Shown here one piece after another: positions 53,332-63,197 of a stretch of DNA of 64,000 nucleotides. The notes beneath the pieces were generated by a model. It worked only from the letters and a program-made list of their open reading frames with translations. It was not told the DNA's origin and searched no databases. Both the position numbers and the translations under genes were made by a program. The first letter of the stretch is position 1. Every line of letters begins with the position of its first letter. This DNA comes from Candidatus Binataceae bacterium. Its GTDB lineage: Bacteria; Desulfobacterota; Binatia; Binatales; Binataceae. The DNA is taken from positions 1-64,000 of the forward strand of contig DATJMX010000021.1 in assembly GCA_035508495.1 (NCBI GenBank). The letters run 5' to 3'.

Positions 53332-54357
53332 ATGCGACGACTACTCCTCGCTATGCTCTTAGCCTTGATGTGTGCCGCGCCGGCATTGGCGCAGCTCAGT
53401 GAAAACCCTCTCATCCCCGGTGGCAACGACGCGCCTCCCGGGCCGCGGCCCAAGGCTGTCGTCTTGAATCCGCTCTACGACTTCGGCTCCGCGCTGGAAG
53501 GCAAGATGGTGGAGCACACGTTCACGCTCAAGAACGAAGGGCAGGGCGCGCTCGAAATCCGCGGCACGAAGACCTCCTGTGGATGCACCGTTGCCTCCCC
53601 CAAGCAGACCCATCTCGCACCGGGTGAGGAGACGACGATCGATGTCGGCTTCGACACGCATTTTCAGAAGGGTCACCAGGTCCGCACGATCCTCGCCTAC
53701 ACCAACGATCCTGCAAATCCGACCCTCTCGATGACGATGCAGGGCAACGTCAAGCAGCAGGTGACATCGTCGCCGCCGCAACTCGATTTCGGCGATGTGC
53801 GCCAGGGGGCGGGCGCGACCAAGAACGTGACGATAGTCGATCTGCTCGGTGGTAATCCAAAATTCGTGATGGGCCCGATCTCCAATTCGAACAAAGACAT
53901 CAAGGTCGAGCAGGTTGCCGGCAAGCCGACGGAACTAAAAGTCACGATGCTGCCGACGATGCCGGCCGGCGGTTTCGACGACACGATCAAGGTGACAACG
54001 AATCGCGTGCCGCTTCAGATCGATATCTTCGGCAAGGTGACCGGTGATCTCAGCCTCGATCCGGAGCAGGTCTCGTTTGGCATCGTGAAGAGCGGTCAGG
54101 ACGCGATCCGGATCCTGAAGTTAAGCAACCAGGGCGGGCAATCCGTGAAAGTGCTGAACATCACGAGCAGTGATCCCGCGGTAACCGCCGCCGCGGAGCC
54201 AATCACGCCCGGCAAGGAATACAAGATAACGGTGCTACTGCGGCGCGGCGTCCCCGATGGGCAGCTACGCGGCCAGTTGGCGATCAAGACGGACGATCCA
54301 AAACAGAACAGTATCGAAGTTCCGTTCTACGCAATCGTCGGCGCGTTCAAGGGGTAG
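53332..54357 (+). CDS. Secreted DUF1573 (Ig-like) protein
   Basis: 341 residues. A signal peptide (MRRLLLAMLLALMCAAPALA) leads to an Ig-like DUF1573 domain with LYDFGSALEGKMVEHTFTLKNEGQGALEI and the hallmark TKTSCGCTVAS, then two further Ig-like repeats (PPQLDFGDVRQG, PEQVSFGIVKSGQDAIRILKLSNQGG). Periplasmic or surface-located; function unknown. ATG 53332 is preferred over an upstream frame that runs into untranslated DNA. It follows accC by 94 bp. Confidence 0.86.
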   Translation: MRRLLLAMLLALMCAAPALAQLSENPLIPGGNDAPPGPRPKAVVLNPLYDFGSALEGKMVEHTFTLKNEGQGALEIRGTKTSCGCTVASPKQTHLAPGEETTIDVGFDTHFQKGHQVRTILAYTNDPANPTLSMTMQGNVKQQVTSSPPQLDFGDVRQGAGATKNVTIVDLLGGNPKFVMGPISNSNKDIKVEQVAGKPTELKVTMLPTMPAGGFDDTIKVTTNRVPLQIDIFGKVTGDLSLDPEQVSFGIVKSGQDAIRILKLSNQGGQSVKVLNITSSDPAVTAAAEPITPGKEYKITVLLRRGVPDGQLRGQLAIKTDDPKQNSIEVPFYAIVGAFKG

Positions 54358-54446
54358 CTTTCGTATTCCTCTCCCTGACCTGACCAGGGGAGATCGTGAC
54401 CGCAGGTTGATACTTAGTTATCGCCGAAATCGGATTTCTGAAAATC

Positions 54447-54478
54447 CAGTGGGGCGGGCGTCCGTGCCCGCCCCACTG
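54447..54478. terminator. Perfect 13-bp hairpin between convergent genes
   Basis: CAGTGGGGCGGGC (54447-54459), loop GTCCGT, GCCCGCCCCACTG (54466-54478). It lies between the DUF1573 gene and secA, which converge. There is no T run on either side, so it may act as a bidirectional attenuator or be a REP-like element rather than a classic terminator. Confidence 0.5.
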
Positions 54479-54533
54479 AGATGTGCGCCTGGCGCGCCTC
54501 TATTCTGCAGCCAACATTCGGTGGCGCGAGCCG

Positions 54534-57215
54534 CTACTTGCCGTGGCAGCGTTTGTATTTCTTGCCTGAGCCACAGGGGCAGGGATCGTTGCGGCCTACT
54601 TTGTCGGGTTCGCGCTTGGCGGGTTCCTGGGCCTGCGGTTCAGTCTCGCCGCCGTGGCTCATCATCACACGCTGCGGCTTGGGCTGCTGCTGGATTTGCT
54701 CGACGTCCTCCTCGCGCCGCACCTGCACCGAATAAATTTTCTCCACGACGTCGCGCTGCATCGTCGCCATCAGCGACTCGAACATCGTGAAGCCTTCTTT
54801 CTGATACTCCGTGAGCGGATTCTGCTGGGCGTAGCCGCGCAGCCCGATGCCTTCCTTCAGATGGTCCATCGCGAGCAGATGGTCTTTCCAGAGCGCGTCG
54901 AGCGTCTGCAACATCACGATCTTCTCGATCTGACGCATCACCGGATCGGTGAACTCGATTTCGCGCGTATCGTAGAGCTTGTGCACGCGATCGATCGCGA
55001 TCTCGATGAGATCGTCGCCCGAGTTTACCGGCGCGCCCTCGGGACCGTCATTGACAGTGAAGGCCGGACGGAACTTGAACTGCTGGAAGAACGCGTCGTC
55101 GATCGCCTTCCAGTCCCATTCCCTGGGATCGATTTCGGGGCTGCAGTGCGCGGCGACGATGTCCTCGACGAGGCCGTCGCACAGGTCGAGCACCTCGTCC
55201 TTGAGCGTCACGCCGCCCAGCAGATCGCGCCGGCGGTGATAGACCACCTCGCGCTGCTTGTTCATCACGTCATCGTATTCGAGCAGATGTTTTCTAATGT
55301 CGAAGTTGTGCGCCTCGACTTTCTTCTGCGCGTTTTCGATCGCGCGCGAGATCCAGCGATGCTCGATCGGCTCGTTGTCTTCCATGCCGATGCGGCCCAT
55401 CAGGCCTTTCAGGCGATCGGCGCCGAAGATGCGCAGCAGGTCGTCTTCGAGCGACATGTAGAAGCGCGACGATCCCGGGTCGCCCTGGCGGCCCGAACGT
55501 CCGCGTAACTGATTGTCAATCCGGCGCGATTCGTGACGCTCGGTGCCGAGGATGTGCAGGCCGCCCGCCTCGAGCACCTTCTCCCGCTCGGCCTTGCACT
55601 GCTCGCGATACTTGGCGAGCGCGGCCCGGAAGTTGGGATCCTCGGGATCGCGAGTGCCAACCTCTGCCGCTGCCATTGCCTCAGGATTGCCGCCGAGCAC
55701 GATATCGGTGCCGCGGCCGGCCATGTTGGTCGAAATTGTCACGGCGCCAAAGCGTCCTGCCTGGGAGACGATTTCCGCTTCGCGCTCGTGATTCTTGGCG
55801 TTCAGCACATGATGCTTGATGCTGGTTTTCTTGAGCTTGTCGGCGACGCGCTCGGATTTCTCGATCGATACGGTGCCGACCAGGACGGGCTGGCCGCGCT
55901 CGTTGCAGTCCCTGATTTCCTCGATCACGGCGTCGAACTTTTCATCTTCGGTCTTGTAAACCACGTCGTGATTGTCGACGCGAATCATCGGCATGTTGGT
56001 CGGGATCACGACCACGTCGAGATTGTAAATCTGCTTGAACTCGACCGACTCGGTATCAGCCGTGCCGGTCATGCCGGACAGCTTTTTATACATGCGGAAG
56101 TAGTTCTGGAACGTGATCGTCGCGAGCGTCTGGTTCTCCGACTCGATCTTGACGTTCTCTTTGGCCTCGACCGCCTGGTGAAGTCCGTCGCTCCAGCGCC
56201 GCCCCGGCATCAGGCGCCCGGTGAATTCATCGACGATGGTGACCTCGCCGTCTTTGACGACGTAATCCACGTCGCGCTTGAAGAGCGTGTGCGCGCGGAG
56301 CGCCTGGTTGCAGTGATGCAGCAGCAGGATGTTGCGCGGGTCGTAGAGATTTTCGACGCCGAGCAGTTGTTCGACGCGCGTCACGCCCTCTTCATTGAGA
56401 CTGACGGTCTTCATCTTCTCGTCAATCGCATAATGTTCCTCGGCCTTAAGCCGCGGGATGACGCGATCGACGACGTAATAAGTATCGGTGGATTCCTCGG
56501 AGGCGCCCGAGATGATGAGCGGCGTGCGCGCCTCGTCGATCAGGATCGAATCGACTTCGTCAACGATCGCGAAGTTGTGCTCGCGCTGCACGTACTCCTC
56601 GAGGTTGTACTTCATGTTGTCGCGCAGATAGTCGAAGCCGAACTCGTTGTTCTGCCCGTATGTGATGTCCGCGCCGTAGGCGACCTTGCGCTGCTGATCG
56701 GTCAGGCCGTGAACGATAACGCCGACGCTCAGCCCGAGGAAATTGTAAACGCGCCCCATCCATTCGGAGTCGCGCCGCGCCAGGTAGTCGTTGACGGTCA
56801 CGACGTGCACCCCGCGTCCCGCGAGCGCGTTCAGCACCGCAGGCAGCGTCGCGACGAGAGTCTTGCCCTCGCCGGTCTTCATCTCGGCGATCTTGCCGGA
56901 GTGCAAGACCATCCCGCCGATTAGCTGAACATCGAAGTGGCGCTGACCGAGAGTGCGCTTGGCGGCCTCGCGCACGACGGCGAAAATTCGCGGCAGCGCG
57001 TCCTGCAAGGCTTCCTCGCGCTGCTCGCGATCCTCGATCGGGCTGATCTTTTCCTTCCATTCGGCGATCTGCGCACGCAGCTCGTCGTCGGAAAGTTTCG
57101 AGATCTCCTCTTCGAGGCCGTTGATCTCGGTGACGTAATATCGGAGGCGTTTAACCTCGCGGTCGTTCTTGGAGCCGAAGATCTTCTTCGCTACGTCGGT
57201 AAAAGCTGATGCCAT
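54534..57215 (-). CDS. secA: Preprotein translocase ATPase SecA
   Basis: 893 residues, usual length. Walker [41 protein letters not shown], preprotein-binding and DEAD-type nucleotide-binding motifs ([23 protein letters not shown]), [52 protein letters not shown], and the C-terminal zinc-binding SEC-C tail [17 protein letters not shown]. Drives Sec-dependent export at the inner membrane. It lies 105 bp after murI on the same strand. Confidence 0.98.
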   Translation of the reverse strand: MASAFTDVAKKIFGSKNDREVKRLRYYVTEINGLEEEISKLSDDELRAQIAEWKEKISPIEDREQREEALQDALPRIFAVVREAAKRTLGQRHFDVQLIGGMVLHSGKIAEMKTGEGKTLVATLPAVLNALAGRGVHVVTVNDYLARRDSEWMGRVYNFLGLSVGVIVHGLTDQQRKVAYGADITYGQNNEFGFDYLRDNMKYNLEEYVQREHNFAIVDEVDSILIDEARTPLIISGASEESTDTYYVVDRVIPRLKAEEHYAIDEKMKTVSLNEEGVTRVEQLLGVENLYDPRNILLLHHCNQALRAHTLFKRDVDYVVKDGEVTIVDEFTGRLMPGRRWSDGLHQAVEAKENVKIESENQTLATITFQNYFRMYKKLSGMTGTADTESVEFKQIYNLDVVVIPTNMPMIRVDNHDVVYKTEDEKFDAVIEEIRDCNERGQPVLVGTVSIEKSERVADKLKKTSIKHHVLNAKNHEREAEIVSQAGRFGAVTISTNMAGRGTDIVLGGNPEAMAAAEVGTRDPEDPNFRAALAKYREQCKAEREKVLEAGGLHILGTERHESRRIDNQLRGRSGRQGDPGSSRFYMSLEDDLLRIFGADRLKGLMGRIGMEDNEPIEHRWISRAIENAQKKVEAHNFDIRKHLLEYDDVMNKQREVVYHRRRDLLGGVTLKDEVLDLCDGLVEDIVAAHCSPEIDPREWDWKAIDDAFFQQFKFRPAFTVNDGPEGAPVNSGDDLIEIAIDRVHKLYDTREIEFTDPVMRQIEKIVMLQTLDALWKDHLLAMDHLKEGIGLRGYAQQNPLTEYQKEGFTMFESLMATMQRDVVEKIYSVQVRREEDVEQIQQQPKPQRVMMSHGGETEPQAQEPAKREPDKVGRNDPCPCGSGKKYKRCHGK

Positions 57216-57320
57216 GTCAAATCAGGTTTCGTCCACCCGCCGCGGCGGATGACGCATCTATAAGTTTGATTTCCAACCTTCTCATCTTAGCGTGAATCGA
57301 TCGCTGGCGAGAGAGGGCTT

Positions 57321-58211
57321 CTAGCGTTCGATTCTAACCGCCGAATCGACCTGCGGTCCAAGGAAGCGGCGGCCGACGCGGGAAAATCGGTCCGGGGTTT
57401 CGGTGACGAAGAAGCTCTGCCGTCCCGCGTGGCCCGGGCGGCGCATCAACTTGAGCGCTTTCAGCCGCGCGCGAACTTCCGCTGCGGTCGCCGTCGCGGA
57501 ATCGACGATTCGCACCTTCGGCCCGAGCACTTGCGCGAACATCGCGGTGAGCAGCGGATAGTGCGTGCATCCGAGCAGCAACGTGTCGATGCCGCTTTGC
57601 TTGAGGCTCTCGAGGTAGTGCTCGACGGTAAGCTGCGCGACCTGGTTGTCGGTCCATCCTTCTTCGGCGAGCGGCACCAGGAGGGGACACGCGCGCGTAT
57701 AAATCTCGGCCGAGGGCTTGAGGTCCTGGATCGCGCGCGTGTACGCGCCCGAGGCGATCGTCGCCTCAGTGCCGATAACGCCGATCTTGCCGCTGCGCGA
57801 GGCTTTTACCGCCGCCCTCGCACCGGGTTCGATGACTCCGACGACGGGTACGATGGTCTGGCTCGCGATCGTTTCGAGCGCGACGGCGCTCGACGTGTTG
57901 CATGCAATCACGAGCATCTTGATTCCCTTGGCGAGCAGGAACTCGGTGTTCTCTTTCGAGTAGCGCCGAATCACTTCAGCGGTCTTCGTGCCGTAGGGCA
58001 GGCGCGCCGTGTCGCCGAGATAGATGAAATCCTCGCCGGGGAGCGCATCGACGAGCGCCTTCAAAACGGTGAGGCCGCCGATTCCGGAATCGAATACGCC
58101 GATCGCGCGCTCGCTCGCATGCTGCGCCGACGATACGCGTCCATTGGACGCTGGATTTGCGCGGCCGTTTTGTTTTGCGCGTCGTGCGCTGTCGCCCTGG
58201 CGCGGCGTCAT
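57321..58211 (-). CDS. murI: Glutamate racemase
   Basis: 296 residues. IGVFDSGIGGLTVLKAL, FIYLGDTARLPYGTKT, MLVIACNTSSAVAL (first catalytic Cys) and TLLLGCTHYPLLTAM (second catalytic Cys) are the family signatures. It makes D-glutamate for peptidoglycan. The N-terminus extends about 36 residues beyond the conserved start and is rich in Arg, Ala and Ser. The annotated ATG overlaps the upstream stop by 4 bp; a later start nearer SERAIGVFD is possible. Confidence 0.95.
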   Translation of the reverse strand: MTPRQGDSARRAKQNGRANPASNGRVSSAQHASERAIGVFDSGIGGLTVLKALVDALPGEDFIYLGDTARLPYGTKTAEVIRRYSKENTEFLLAKGIKMLVIACNTSSAVALETIASQTIVPVVGVIEPGARAAVKASRSGKIGVIGTEATIASGAYTRAIQDLKPSAEIYTRACPLLVPLAEEGWTDNQVAQLTVEHYLESLKQSGIDTLLLGCTHYPLLTAMFAQVLGPKVRIVDSATATAAEVRARLKALKLMRRPGHAGRQSFFVTETPDRFSRVGRRFLGPQVDSAVRIER

Positions 58212-59320
58212 TGCGAGTTTGCCTCCGCGCCGCGCGCGAGCTGTTCGCCAAGCACCGACGGCCTTGCGGGAGCAGTGCCGAATACTCGCTGGTGAACGCT
58301 CGCGGGTTCCATGCAGAGATAGGCGGGCACTTCAGCGCCAGCAGCTTTGAACTTGTCGGCCAGTGCGCGATAAAGACGCAGCCTGAGCGGAGTGAAAGCG
58401 CGCAGGCGACCATCGGGCGCAAGCACATCCTCGCCGCACAACATCGGATCGCTCGGATGCCGCCGGCGAGCCGCCGCGCGCAGGCTCGGCGTCATCCGCA
58501 GTCCGCCCATGCTCACGAACGAGATGCGCGCCGGGGGAATTGTGTCGAGGAGTTCATCGATCAGAGTCGAATAGTCGCGCTCCGCGGCCTCGTACGCGAT
58601 TATCGGATCGAAATGAAACGCGACGCGGTAGCCGGCGTCGAGCACGCGCCGCGCCGCCGCGATTCGCTCGCTCGGTGCGGCGGTGCGATGCTCCGAGCTG
58701 CGAAAAACCGCGTCAGGCGAAAGCGTCCACGACACCATCACGCGGCCGCGCGGGTCGATCGTTAACAGGTTGTCGATCTCAGCGGTCTTGGATTTGAATT
58801 CGAGCGTCAGGCGCGGCCGCGCCGCGAAGAATTCGATCAAGTCGCGGCTGATCGCCGTGATCGAATCAAATGCGAGCGAGTCGGCCAGCTCCCCCGTGCC
58901 GACGCGGAAGCTGCGCGCGGGCGACGCGTACAGCATGCGATCGAGCTCGTCGAACGCGTCACTGTAATTGCTGAAAAGCTGGAAGGCCGGATTGTCGGCG
59001 ACGTACTCTTGCAGAAAGCAGTAGCTGCAATCCATCGGACAGTTCGAGGCGAGCGTCAGGACCAGGTAGCCGCAGCAGGCAAACTTCGACGAGCCGGCAG
59101 GGCAGGCCATCAGGAACGGGCTGCGCCGCCGCATGATCAGCATCCGGCGCTTGGCGGCGCCGAACGGATCGCGATCGGACGCGCGGGGCAGGGCGGCAGC
59201 GCGCGCGTCCTCGACATAACGAATCGGCGTCGCATCGCCGCAAGCCGCGGCGACGCGCTCGGCGAGCGCCGAGCCGCGCGACTCCAGGTCGATCATGATT
59301 TCGTCGAGATCAAACTTCAT
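58208..59320 (-). CDS. Spore-photoproduct-lyase-like radical SAM protein
   Basis: 370 residues. The radical SAM cluster motif is TLASNCPMDCSYCFLQEYV (C-x3-C-x2-C), followed by FRVGTGELADSLAFD, LTLEFKSKTAEIDNLL and VMVSWTLSPDAVFRSSEHRTA, as in SplB and its relatives. YRVAFHFDPIIAYE and ARISFVSMGGLRMTPSL also fit. SplB repairs the spore photoproduct in Firmicutes; this family also occurs in non-spore-formers, where the role is unclear. Overlaps both neighbours by 4 bp within a murI-containing operon. Confidence 0.85.
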   Translation of the reverse strand: MKFDLDEIMIDLESRGSALAERVAAACGDATPIRYVEDARAAALPRASDRDPFGAAKRRMLIMRRRSPFLMACPAGSSKFACCGYLVLTLASNCPMDCSYCFLQEYVADNPAFQLFSNYSDAFDELDRMLYASPARSFRVGTGELADSLAFDSITAISRDLIEFFAARPRLTLEFKSKTAEIDNLLTIDPRGRVMVSWTLSPDAVFRSSEHRTAAPSERIAAARRVLDAGYRVAFHFDPIIAYEAAERDYSTLIDELLDTIPPARISFVSMGGLRMTPSLRAAARRRHPSDPMLCGEDVLAPDGRLRAFTPLRLRLYRALADKFKAAGAEVPAYLCMEPASVHQRVFGTAPARPSVLGEQLARGAEANSQ

Positions 59321-59841
59321 TTGCCGCCCAGTTTGTCGAGGATACGCCCAAGCGCGGGCCGGGACGCGTCGAGCACCGCGAGCATCCGCTCCAGTTCCGC
59401 CATCGTTCGGAATTTCAAGGCGACGGCTAGCTCATCAGAGCTGAGCGCCTTGGGCAAGACCACCGACACGCCGCGAGGCAGTTTAAGGGCGGCGACTGCA
59501 GCGGCAAGATCGTCGGAGGTTTGGCGCAGCATAGGGAATCGGACGGCATTGAGCTTATCGACAAAAGCGCGGGCGCGCCCCGGCGCGGAGCCGGCGTTTT
59601 CTATGATCCGCCGCAACGAATCGCGCGCGAGGATTTCGGCCGGCGTGGTCTGCTCACGCACCGATATCTCGTCCAGTTCTTCGATCGTCACGACCAGTTG
59701 GCCGGTGCGAAGCTTGAGCGTGCGCGCGGTCTCGAGAATCGCGTCTCGCGACGCGTCGTCGAGCGCCAACCAGCGCTTTAGATGAGTCTCGGGCAGGCGA
59801 CGGTCCTTGGCGAGCTCCAGGATTTCTTCATTGGTCGACAT
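59317..59841 (-). CDS. Helical protein of unknown function next to the radical SAM gene
   Basis: 174 residues, predicted all-helical, no signal peptide. It begins MSTNEEILELAKDRRLPETHLKRWLALDDASRDAIL and has a second half with LARDSLRRIIENAGSAPGRARAFVDKL and LKFRTMAELERMLAVLDASRPALGRIL. I do not recognise the family; the pattern of short amphipathic helices is reminiscent of ParB-like or DNA-binding accessory domains, but that is only an impression. The start lies 14 bp inside the upstream glycosyltransferase, and the stop overlaps the radical SAM start (ATGA), so the two are probably co-translated and functionally linked. Confidence 0.65.
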   Translation of the reverse strand: MSTNEEILELAKDRRLPETHLKRWLALDDASRDAILETARTLKLRTGQLVVTIEELDEISVREQTTPAEILARDSLRRIIENAGSAPGRARAFVDKLNAVRFPMLRQTSDDLAAAVAALKLPRGVSVVLPKALSSDELAVALKFRTMAELERMLAVLDASRPALGRILDKLGGK

Positions 59842-60772
59842 GAGCAACTCGATCCGCGTCGTTTTGCGAGACAACCACGCGTATCTCGCGGAGCGCGCTT
59901 CGCAAATTGTCGTCGGGCTGCGAGCCCCACGTCTGGGATGCTTGTGATGCGATCCGGTCGTAGAACTCCGCGAGACCGATGCGTCCCCGATGGCGCAGTC
60001 CGTTCCCATAGATGCGGCATTTCTCGACGAGCACGTCGCCGGCTGCGATTCGCTTCTCGATTGGAAGCCGTTCACAGGCAAGCAGTTTCATCAAGGCCAG
60101 GATTCTGAATCTGTCGATAGCCGACATCAGCGAGAGTTGATCGTGATGACCAGCGCGGCGTGTAACGAGGGGTTCATCGAGCAGACCGATTTCGTGGTCG
60201 ATAAGAATTCGCAACCACAGGTCGTAATCTTCGGCGGCGTTCATCGAATCGTCGAATCCATCGAACCGACGAAACAACTTCGCAGATATGATGACCGCGG
60301 ATGGGCTGATGAGACAGGTCCGCAGCGACCGAATGAAAATGTCGCCGGCCTGTTTCACGTGCCGCGCGCCGGGATTCACCCGGCGGCCGCCGCGGATCCA
60401 GATCTCCTGGCATTGTGCGATCTGATAGGCAGGATTGCGCCGCATGAAGTCGAGCTGGCGCGCGAGCTTGGTCGGCACCCACAGATCGTCCGAGTCGAGA
60501 AACGCGATCCACGACGCTCGCGCGAGCTCGACGCCGCGATTGCGCGCCGCGGCAGGCCCTCGATGCTCAGTATGCGTCGCAATCAACCGAGGGTCGCGTT
60601 TAGTCAGCTCGCCGAGCAGGCGCGAGGTTCCATCAGTCGAGCCGTCGTCGACTATAATCAACTCGAAGTCAACGTCGGGTTGCGCGAGCACCGAAGCGAT
60701 CGCCTCGCGCAGCATCGCGTGCCGATTGTAAGTCGGGATAATGACGCTGACTTGCGGAGTCGCCGTGCTCAT
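59828..60772 (-). CDS. Family 2 glycosyltransferase
   Basis: 314 residues. PQVSVIIPTYNRHAMLREAIASVLAQ, FELIIVDDGSTDGTSRLL, GPAAARNRGVELARASWIAFLDSDDLWVPTKL (DxD in FLDSDD) and DDSMNAAEDYDLWLRIL (ED motif) are the GT2 signatures. No membrane anchor. The stop region overlaps the next gene, and the start overlaps the engB stop. Acceptor unknown; this gene is away from the main EPS cluster. Confidence 0.92.
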   Translation of the reverse strand: MSTATPQVSVIIPTYNRHAMLREAIASVLAQPDVDFELIIVDDGSTDGTSRLLGELTKRDPRLIATHTEHRGPAAARNRGVELARASWIAFLDSDDLWVPTKLARQLDFMRRNPAYQIAQCQEIWIRGGRRVNPGARHVKQAGDIFIRSLRTCLISPSAVIISAKLFRRFDGFDDSMNAAEDYDLWLRILIDHEIGLLDEPLVTRRAGHHDQLSLMSAIDRFRILALMKLLACERLPIEKRIAAGDVLVEKCRIYGNGLRHRGRIGLAEFYDRIASQASQTWGSQPDDNLRSALREIRVVVSQNDADRVAHVDQ

Positions 60773-61371
60773 CGCGAGGCCGCGCGGCCGGAGCGGCGCG
60801 GCGAATCTGCCAGCGCGAGAATTTCCGCGCGCAGCTCCTCGATCCCCTCACCGTCGAAAGCCGAGCAGAGAATCGGCTTGAACTTGAGCGGCGCGAAACT
60901 GCGAATCACCGCCGCGCGTGCCGAGCGCCGAATCTTGTCGGATTTGGTCGCCGCGATTATTAGCCTCTGCCCATGCTCCGCAGCCATAGCGGCGATATCG
61001 AGCTCCTGCTCGCCGGGAACGCGCCGCGAATCCACCAGCAACATGATCGCCGCGAGGTTGGTGCGCCCGGTGAGATACTCCTGCATCATGTGGGCGATTT
61101 TGGCCGCCTCGTCATGCGGCATCTTGGCATATCCGTAGCCCGGTAGATCGCAGAGCGCGAGCGCTTCGCCGATCGTGAAAAAGTTGAGCAGGCGCGTGCG
61201 GCCGGGCGTTTTCGAGGTGCGCGCAAGATGCTTCTCGCCTGCGAGCGCGTTGAGCAGCGAACTCTTGCCGACGTTGGAGCGGCCCGCGATCGCGACTTCG
61301 ACGCGATCCCATCGCGGGCATCCGTTTAGCGAGGGCGCCGAGAGCGCAAATTCGGCGTTGAGTTTCGTCAT
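60769..61371 (-). CDS. engB: Ribosome biogenesis GTPase EngB/YsxC
   Basis: 200 residues. G1 VAIAGRSNVGKSSLLNAL, G2 region KTPGRTRLLNFF, G3 LCDLPGYGYAK, G4 AATKSDKIRR and G5-like CSAFDGEGIEEL follow the YsxC/EngB pattern. It acts in 50S subunit assembly. Overlaps both neighbours by 4 bp, consistent with one operon running from the DUF309 gene to secA. Confidence 0.96.
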   Translation of the reverse strand: MTKLNAEFALSAPSLNGCPRWDRVEVAIAGRSNVGKSSLLNALAGEKHLARTSKTPGRTRLLNFFTIGEALALCDLPGYGYAKMPHDEAAKIAHMMQEYLTGRTNLAAIMLLVDSRRVPGEQELDIAAMAAEHGQRLIIAATKSDKIRRSARAAVIRSFAPLKFKPILCSAFDGEGIEELRAEILALADSPRRSGRAASR

Positions 61372-61733
61372 GGAGTCTCGAATTCGATCCGAGGCGGCGC
61401 CGCAGCGCTCGACCAGGTTTTCGATTCCAGCTTCGCGAGCTGCGCCGTGAGCGCGCCGCGGAATTCGCGCAGCCGCATCCCGCGATGCCGATCGCTATAC
61501 GGCGCAAGGAATTTGAGCGCGGCGCGTAGATGCAGAATCGCGCTTTGCACTTCATTTTGCGTCAGCTTGTGATTGGCGACCGCGGCGCGCAACAGGCCGA
61601 GATAAAAATCCCAGTCGCTGGTGTCGTCTTCGAGCAGATTCATCGCCTCTTCCATTTCCTCGTGGGCCTCGAAGAACTCGCCACTGTTGAAGAGCTCGAC
61701 ACCGCGGCGAAAATGCTCATCAACCTCGGCCAT
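61368..61733 (-). CDS. DUF309 family protein
   Basis: 121 residues. FRRGVELFNSGEFFEAHEEMEEAMNLLEDD carries the DUF309 core (FFeaHE..E), followed by FYLGLLRAAVANHKLTQNE and a hydrophilic tail. An all-helical domain of unknown role, common in bacteria and archaea. The stop overlaps the engB start (ATGA). A 10-bp gap separates it from the upstream SRPBCC gene. Confidence 0.85.
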   Translation of the reverse strand: MAEVDEHFRRGVELFNSGEFFEAHEEMEEAMNLLEDDTSDWDFYLGLLRAAVANHKLTQNEVQSAILHLRAALKFLAPYSDRHRGMRLREFRGALTAQLAKLESKTWSSAAAPPRIEFETP

Positions 61734-61743
61734 CGCGGGGCGC

Positions 61744-62343
61744 TCAGAATTCTTCGTCGCCCTTGTCGGATTGGTTGGCGGTCTGAATATGCAGTGCCTG
61801 CTTGAGACCCTCGAGCTGCGCGACGAAGACCTGGCTGATCACGTCTTTGATGACGCCATCGGGAACCGGGAGCTGCTGCGAGAACTTGGTTGTCTCGTTA
61901 AGCGTGATGAGCGTGGACGAGCCCTCGTCATCGAGCGAGTAGTGGGCGTCAGTGTTGAGCATGGGACTGTCGATGGTGTGATAAGAGATCCGATGTTGCG
62001 CGGGATCGTAATCGAATTGCAATCGAGCGGTAATGACCTGGTCGGCGGGACCGTTGAGATCCATATCGACGATCTTGGTGTTGCCGCTCTGGGAAACGAC
62101 GCGCACCGCCTTGATCTGGCTTGAATGCAGATTCTGCACGTCGGACATCGCGCTATATACGGCGTCGATCGGCGCGGGTACACGAGCCTGGATGTTCGCC
62201 GTCCATATGTCACCGTTGTGGGTGATGTCCTGCGAGACAATGCCGGCCGCGCGCGCGCGATGGGCCACGTAGTAGCGCCATCCCGCCAAGGAGATCACTG
62301 CGAGCACGACGACGGCGCCAACGATCCTGAGAAAAATTTTCAT
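61744..62343 (-). CDS. Membrane-anchored SRPBCC (START-like) protein
   Basis: 199 residues. An N-terminal membrane anchor (IFLRIVGAVVVLAVISLAGW) is followed by an SRPBCC-like fold: ANIQARVPAPIDAVYSAMSDVQNLHSSQIKAVRVVSQ, ITARLQFDYDPAQHRISYH and SSTLITLNETTKFSQQL. Such domains bind hydrophobic ligands. The ligand is unknown. It ends with a charged tail (DKGDEEF). Confidence 0.75.
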   Translation of the reverse strand: MKIFLRIVGAVVVLAVISLAGWRYYVAHRARAAGIVSQDITHNGDIWTANIQARVPAPIDAVYSAMSDVQNLHSSQIKAVRVVSQSGNTKIVDMDLNGPADQVITARLQFDYDPAQHRISYHTIDSPMLNTDAHYSLDDEGSSTLITLNETTKFSQQLPVPDGVIKDVISQVFVAQLEGLKQALHIQTANQSDKGDEEF

Positions 62344-62360
62344 AATCGGTATTTCTCGGA

Positions 62361-62912
62361 TTACTTGCTGAAAGTTCCGATTAGCTCGGCCTTCCCGATG
62401 ACATGCGCTTGCATCGCAGCTTGAACCGCTCGGAGGCTCGCGCCCTTGGGCAGATTGATCGTGGAGTTAAGCGCGTAGAGTTCGAAATGGTAGTGATGAA
62501 CTTTGCCCGGCGGCGGACACGGTCCCATGTAGCCGATCTTCGCGGCGGAGTTCATCCCCTGCTCACCCCCTCCCACTAGTTCGTCCGTATGAGGCACGGC
62601 AGCGGGCATCGACGAAGCCGCCGCTGGAATGTCGAATGCGATCCAGTGTGTAAAAGTTCCATGCGGTGCGTCGGGATCTTGAACGATCAGCGCGAACGAT
62701 TTGGTTCCCGCAGGGGTTCCGCTCCATGTGAGAGACGGAGAGGTGTTTGCGCCGCTGCAACTGTTATCGGTGGGAATAGCACTGCCTGAGGTAAACGCAG
62801 TGCTAGTTAAAGTGAATCCCGCTTCAGCGTGTGCGCGAGGCGCGGTTACGATGAAGTATGAGAGAGCCAATAATAGGCTGACGGATATAAGTAGATTTGT
62901 TTTGCGATTCAT
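62361..62912 (-). CDS. Secreted YbhB/YbcL-type PEBP family protein
   Basis: 183 residues. A signal peptide ends APRAHA|EAG. The PEBP fold shows FTLTSTAFTSGSAIPTDNSC, SPSLTWSGTPAGTKSFALIVQDPDAPHGTFTHWIAFDIP (ligand-site DPDAP and HW) and YMGPCPPPGKVHHYHFELYAL (second site PPxGxxH). Members bind anions or phospholipids; cellular role unclear. Divergent from the HTH gene on the other side. Confidence 0.92.
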   Translation of the reverse strand: MNRKTNLLISVSLLLALSYFIVTAPRAHAEAGFTLTSTAFTSGSAIPTDNSCSGANTSPSLTWSGTPAGTKSFALIVQDPDAPHGTFTHWIAFDIPAAASSMPAAVPHTDELVGGGEQGMNSAAKIGYMGPCPPPGKVHHYHFELYALNSTINLPKGASLRAVQAAMQAHVIGKAELIGTFSK

Positions 62913-63197
62913 CCTCGTATCTCCGTATCTCTGACTTGTGAAACTATCAACTCCCGATAAGCAAGCGGTCGCTACTTGACCGCCGTGTGCAATTATTTCC
63001 TAATTAGAACGATAGCACTGCACGAAAAATTTCGGCGTCACGGCAATAGGCACCTCTTGACGCGAATGACCATTTTTGAGAAGTGTTATGGTGTTAAAAG
63101 CGAGCGATAAGTAGCGACGAGCGGCGGAACGAGGGAGGACTGCGAGCGTCGCCCGTCTGGTTTTGGCCGAATAACAGAGCCAAGAACTGGAGAAAAA

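Noticed and set aside
55533..56924. 463-codon open frame antisense to secA
   Set aside because: Arises from GC-rich codon bias opposite a full-length secA; no family resemblance.
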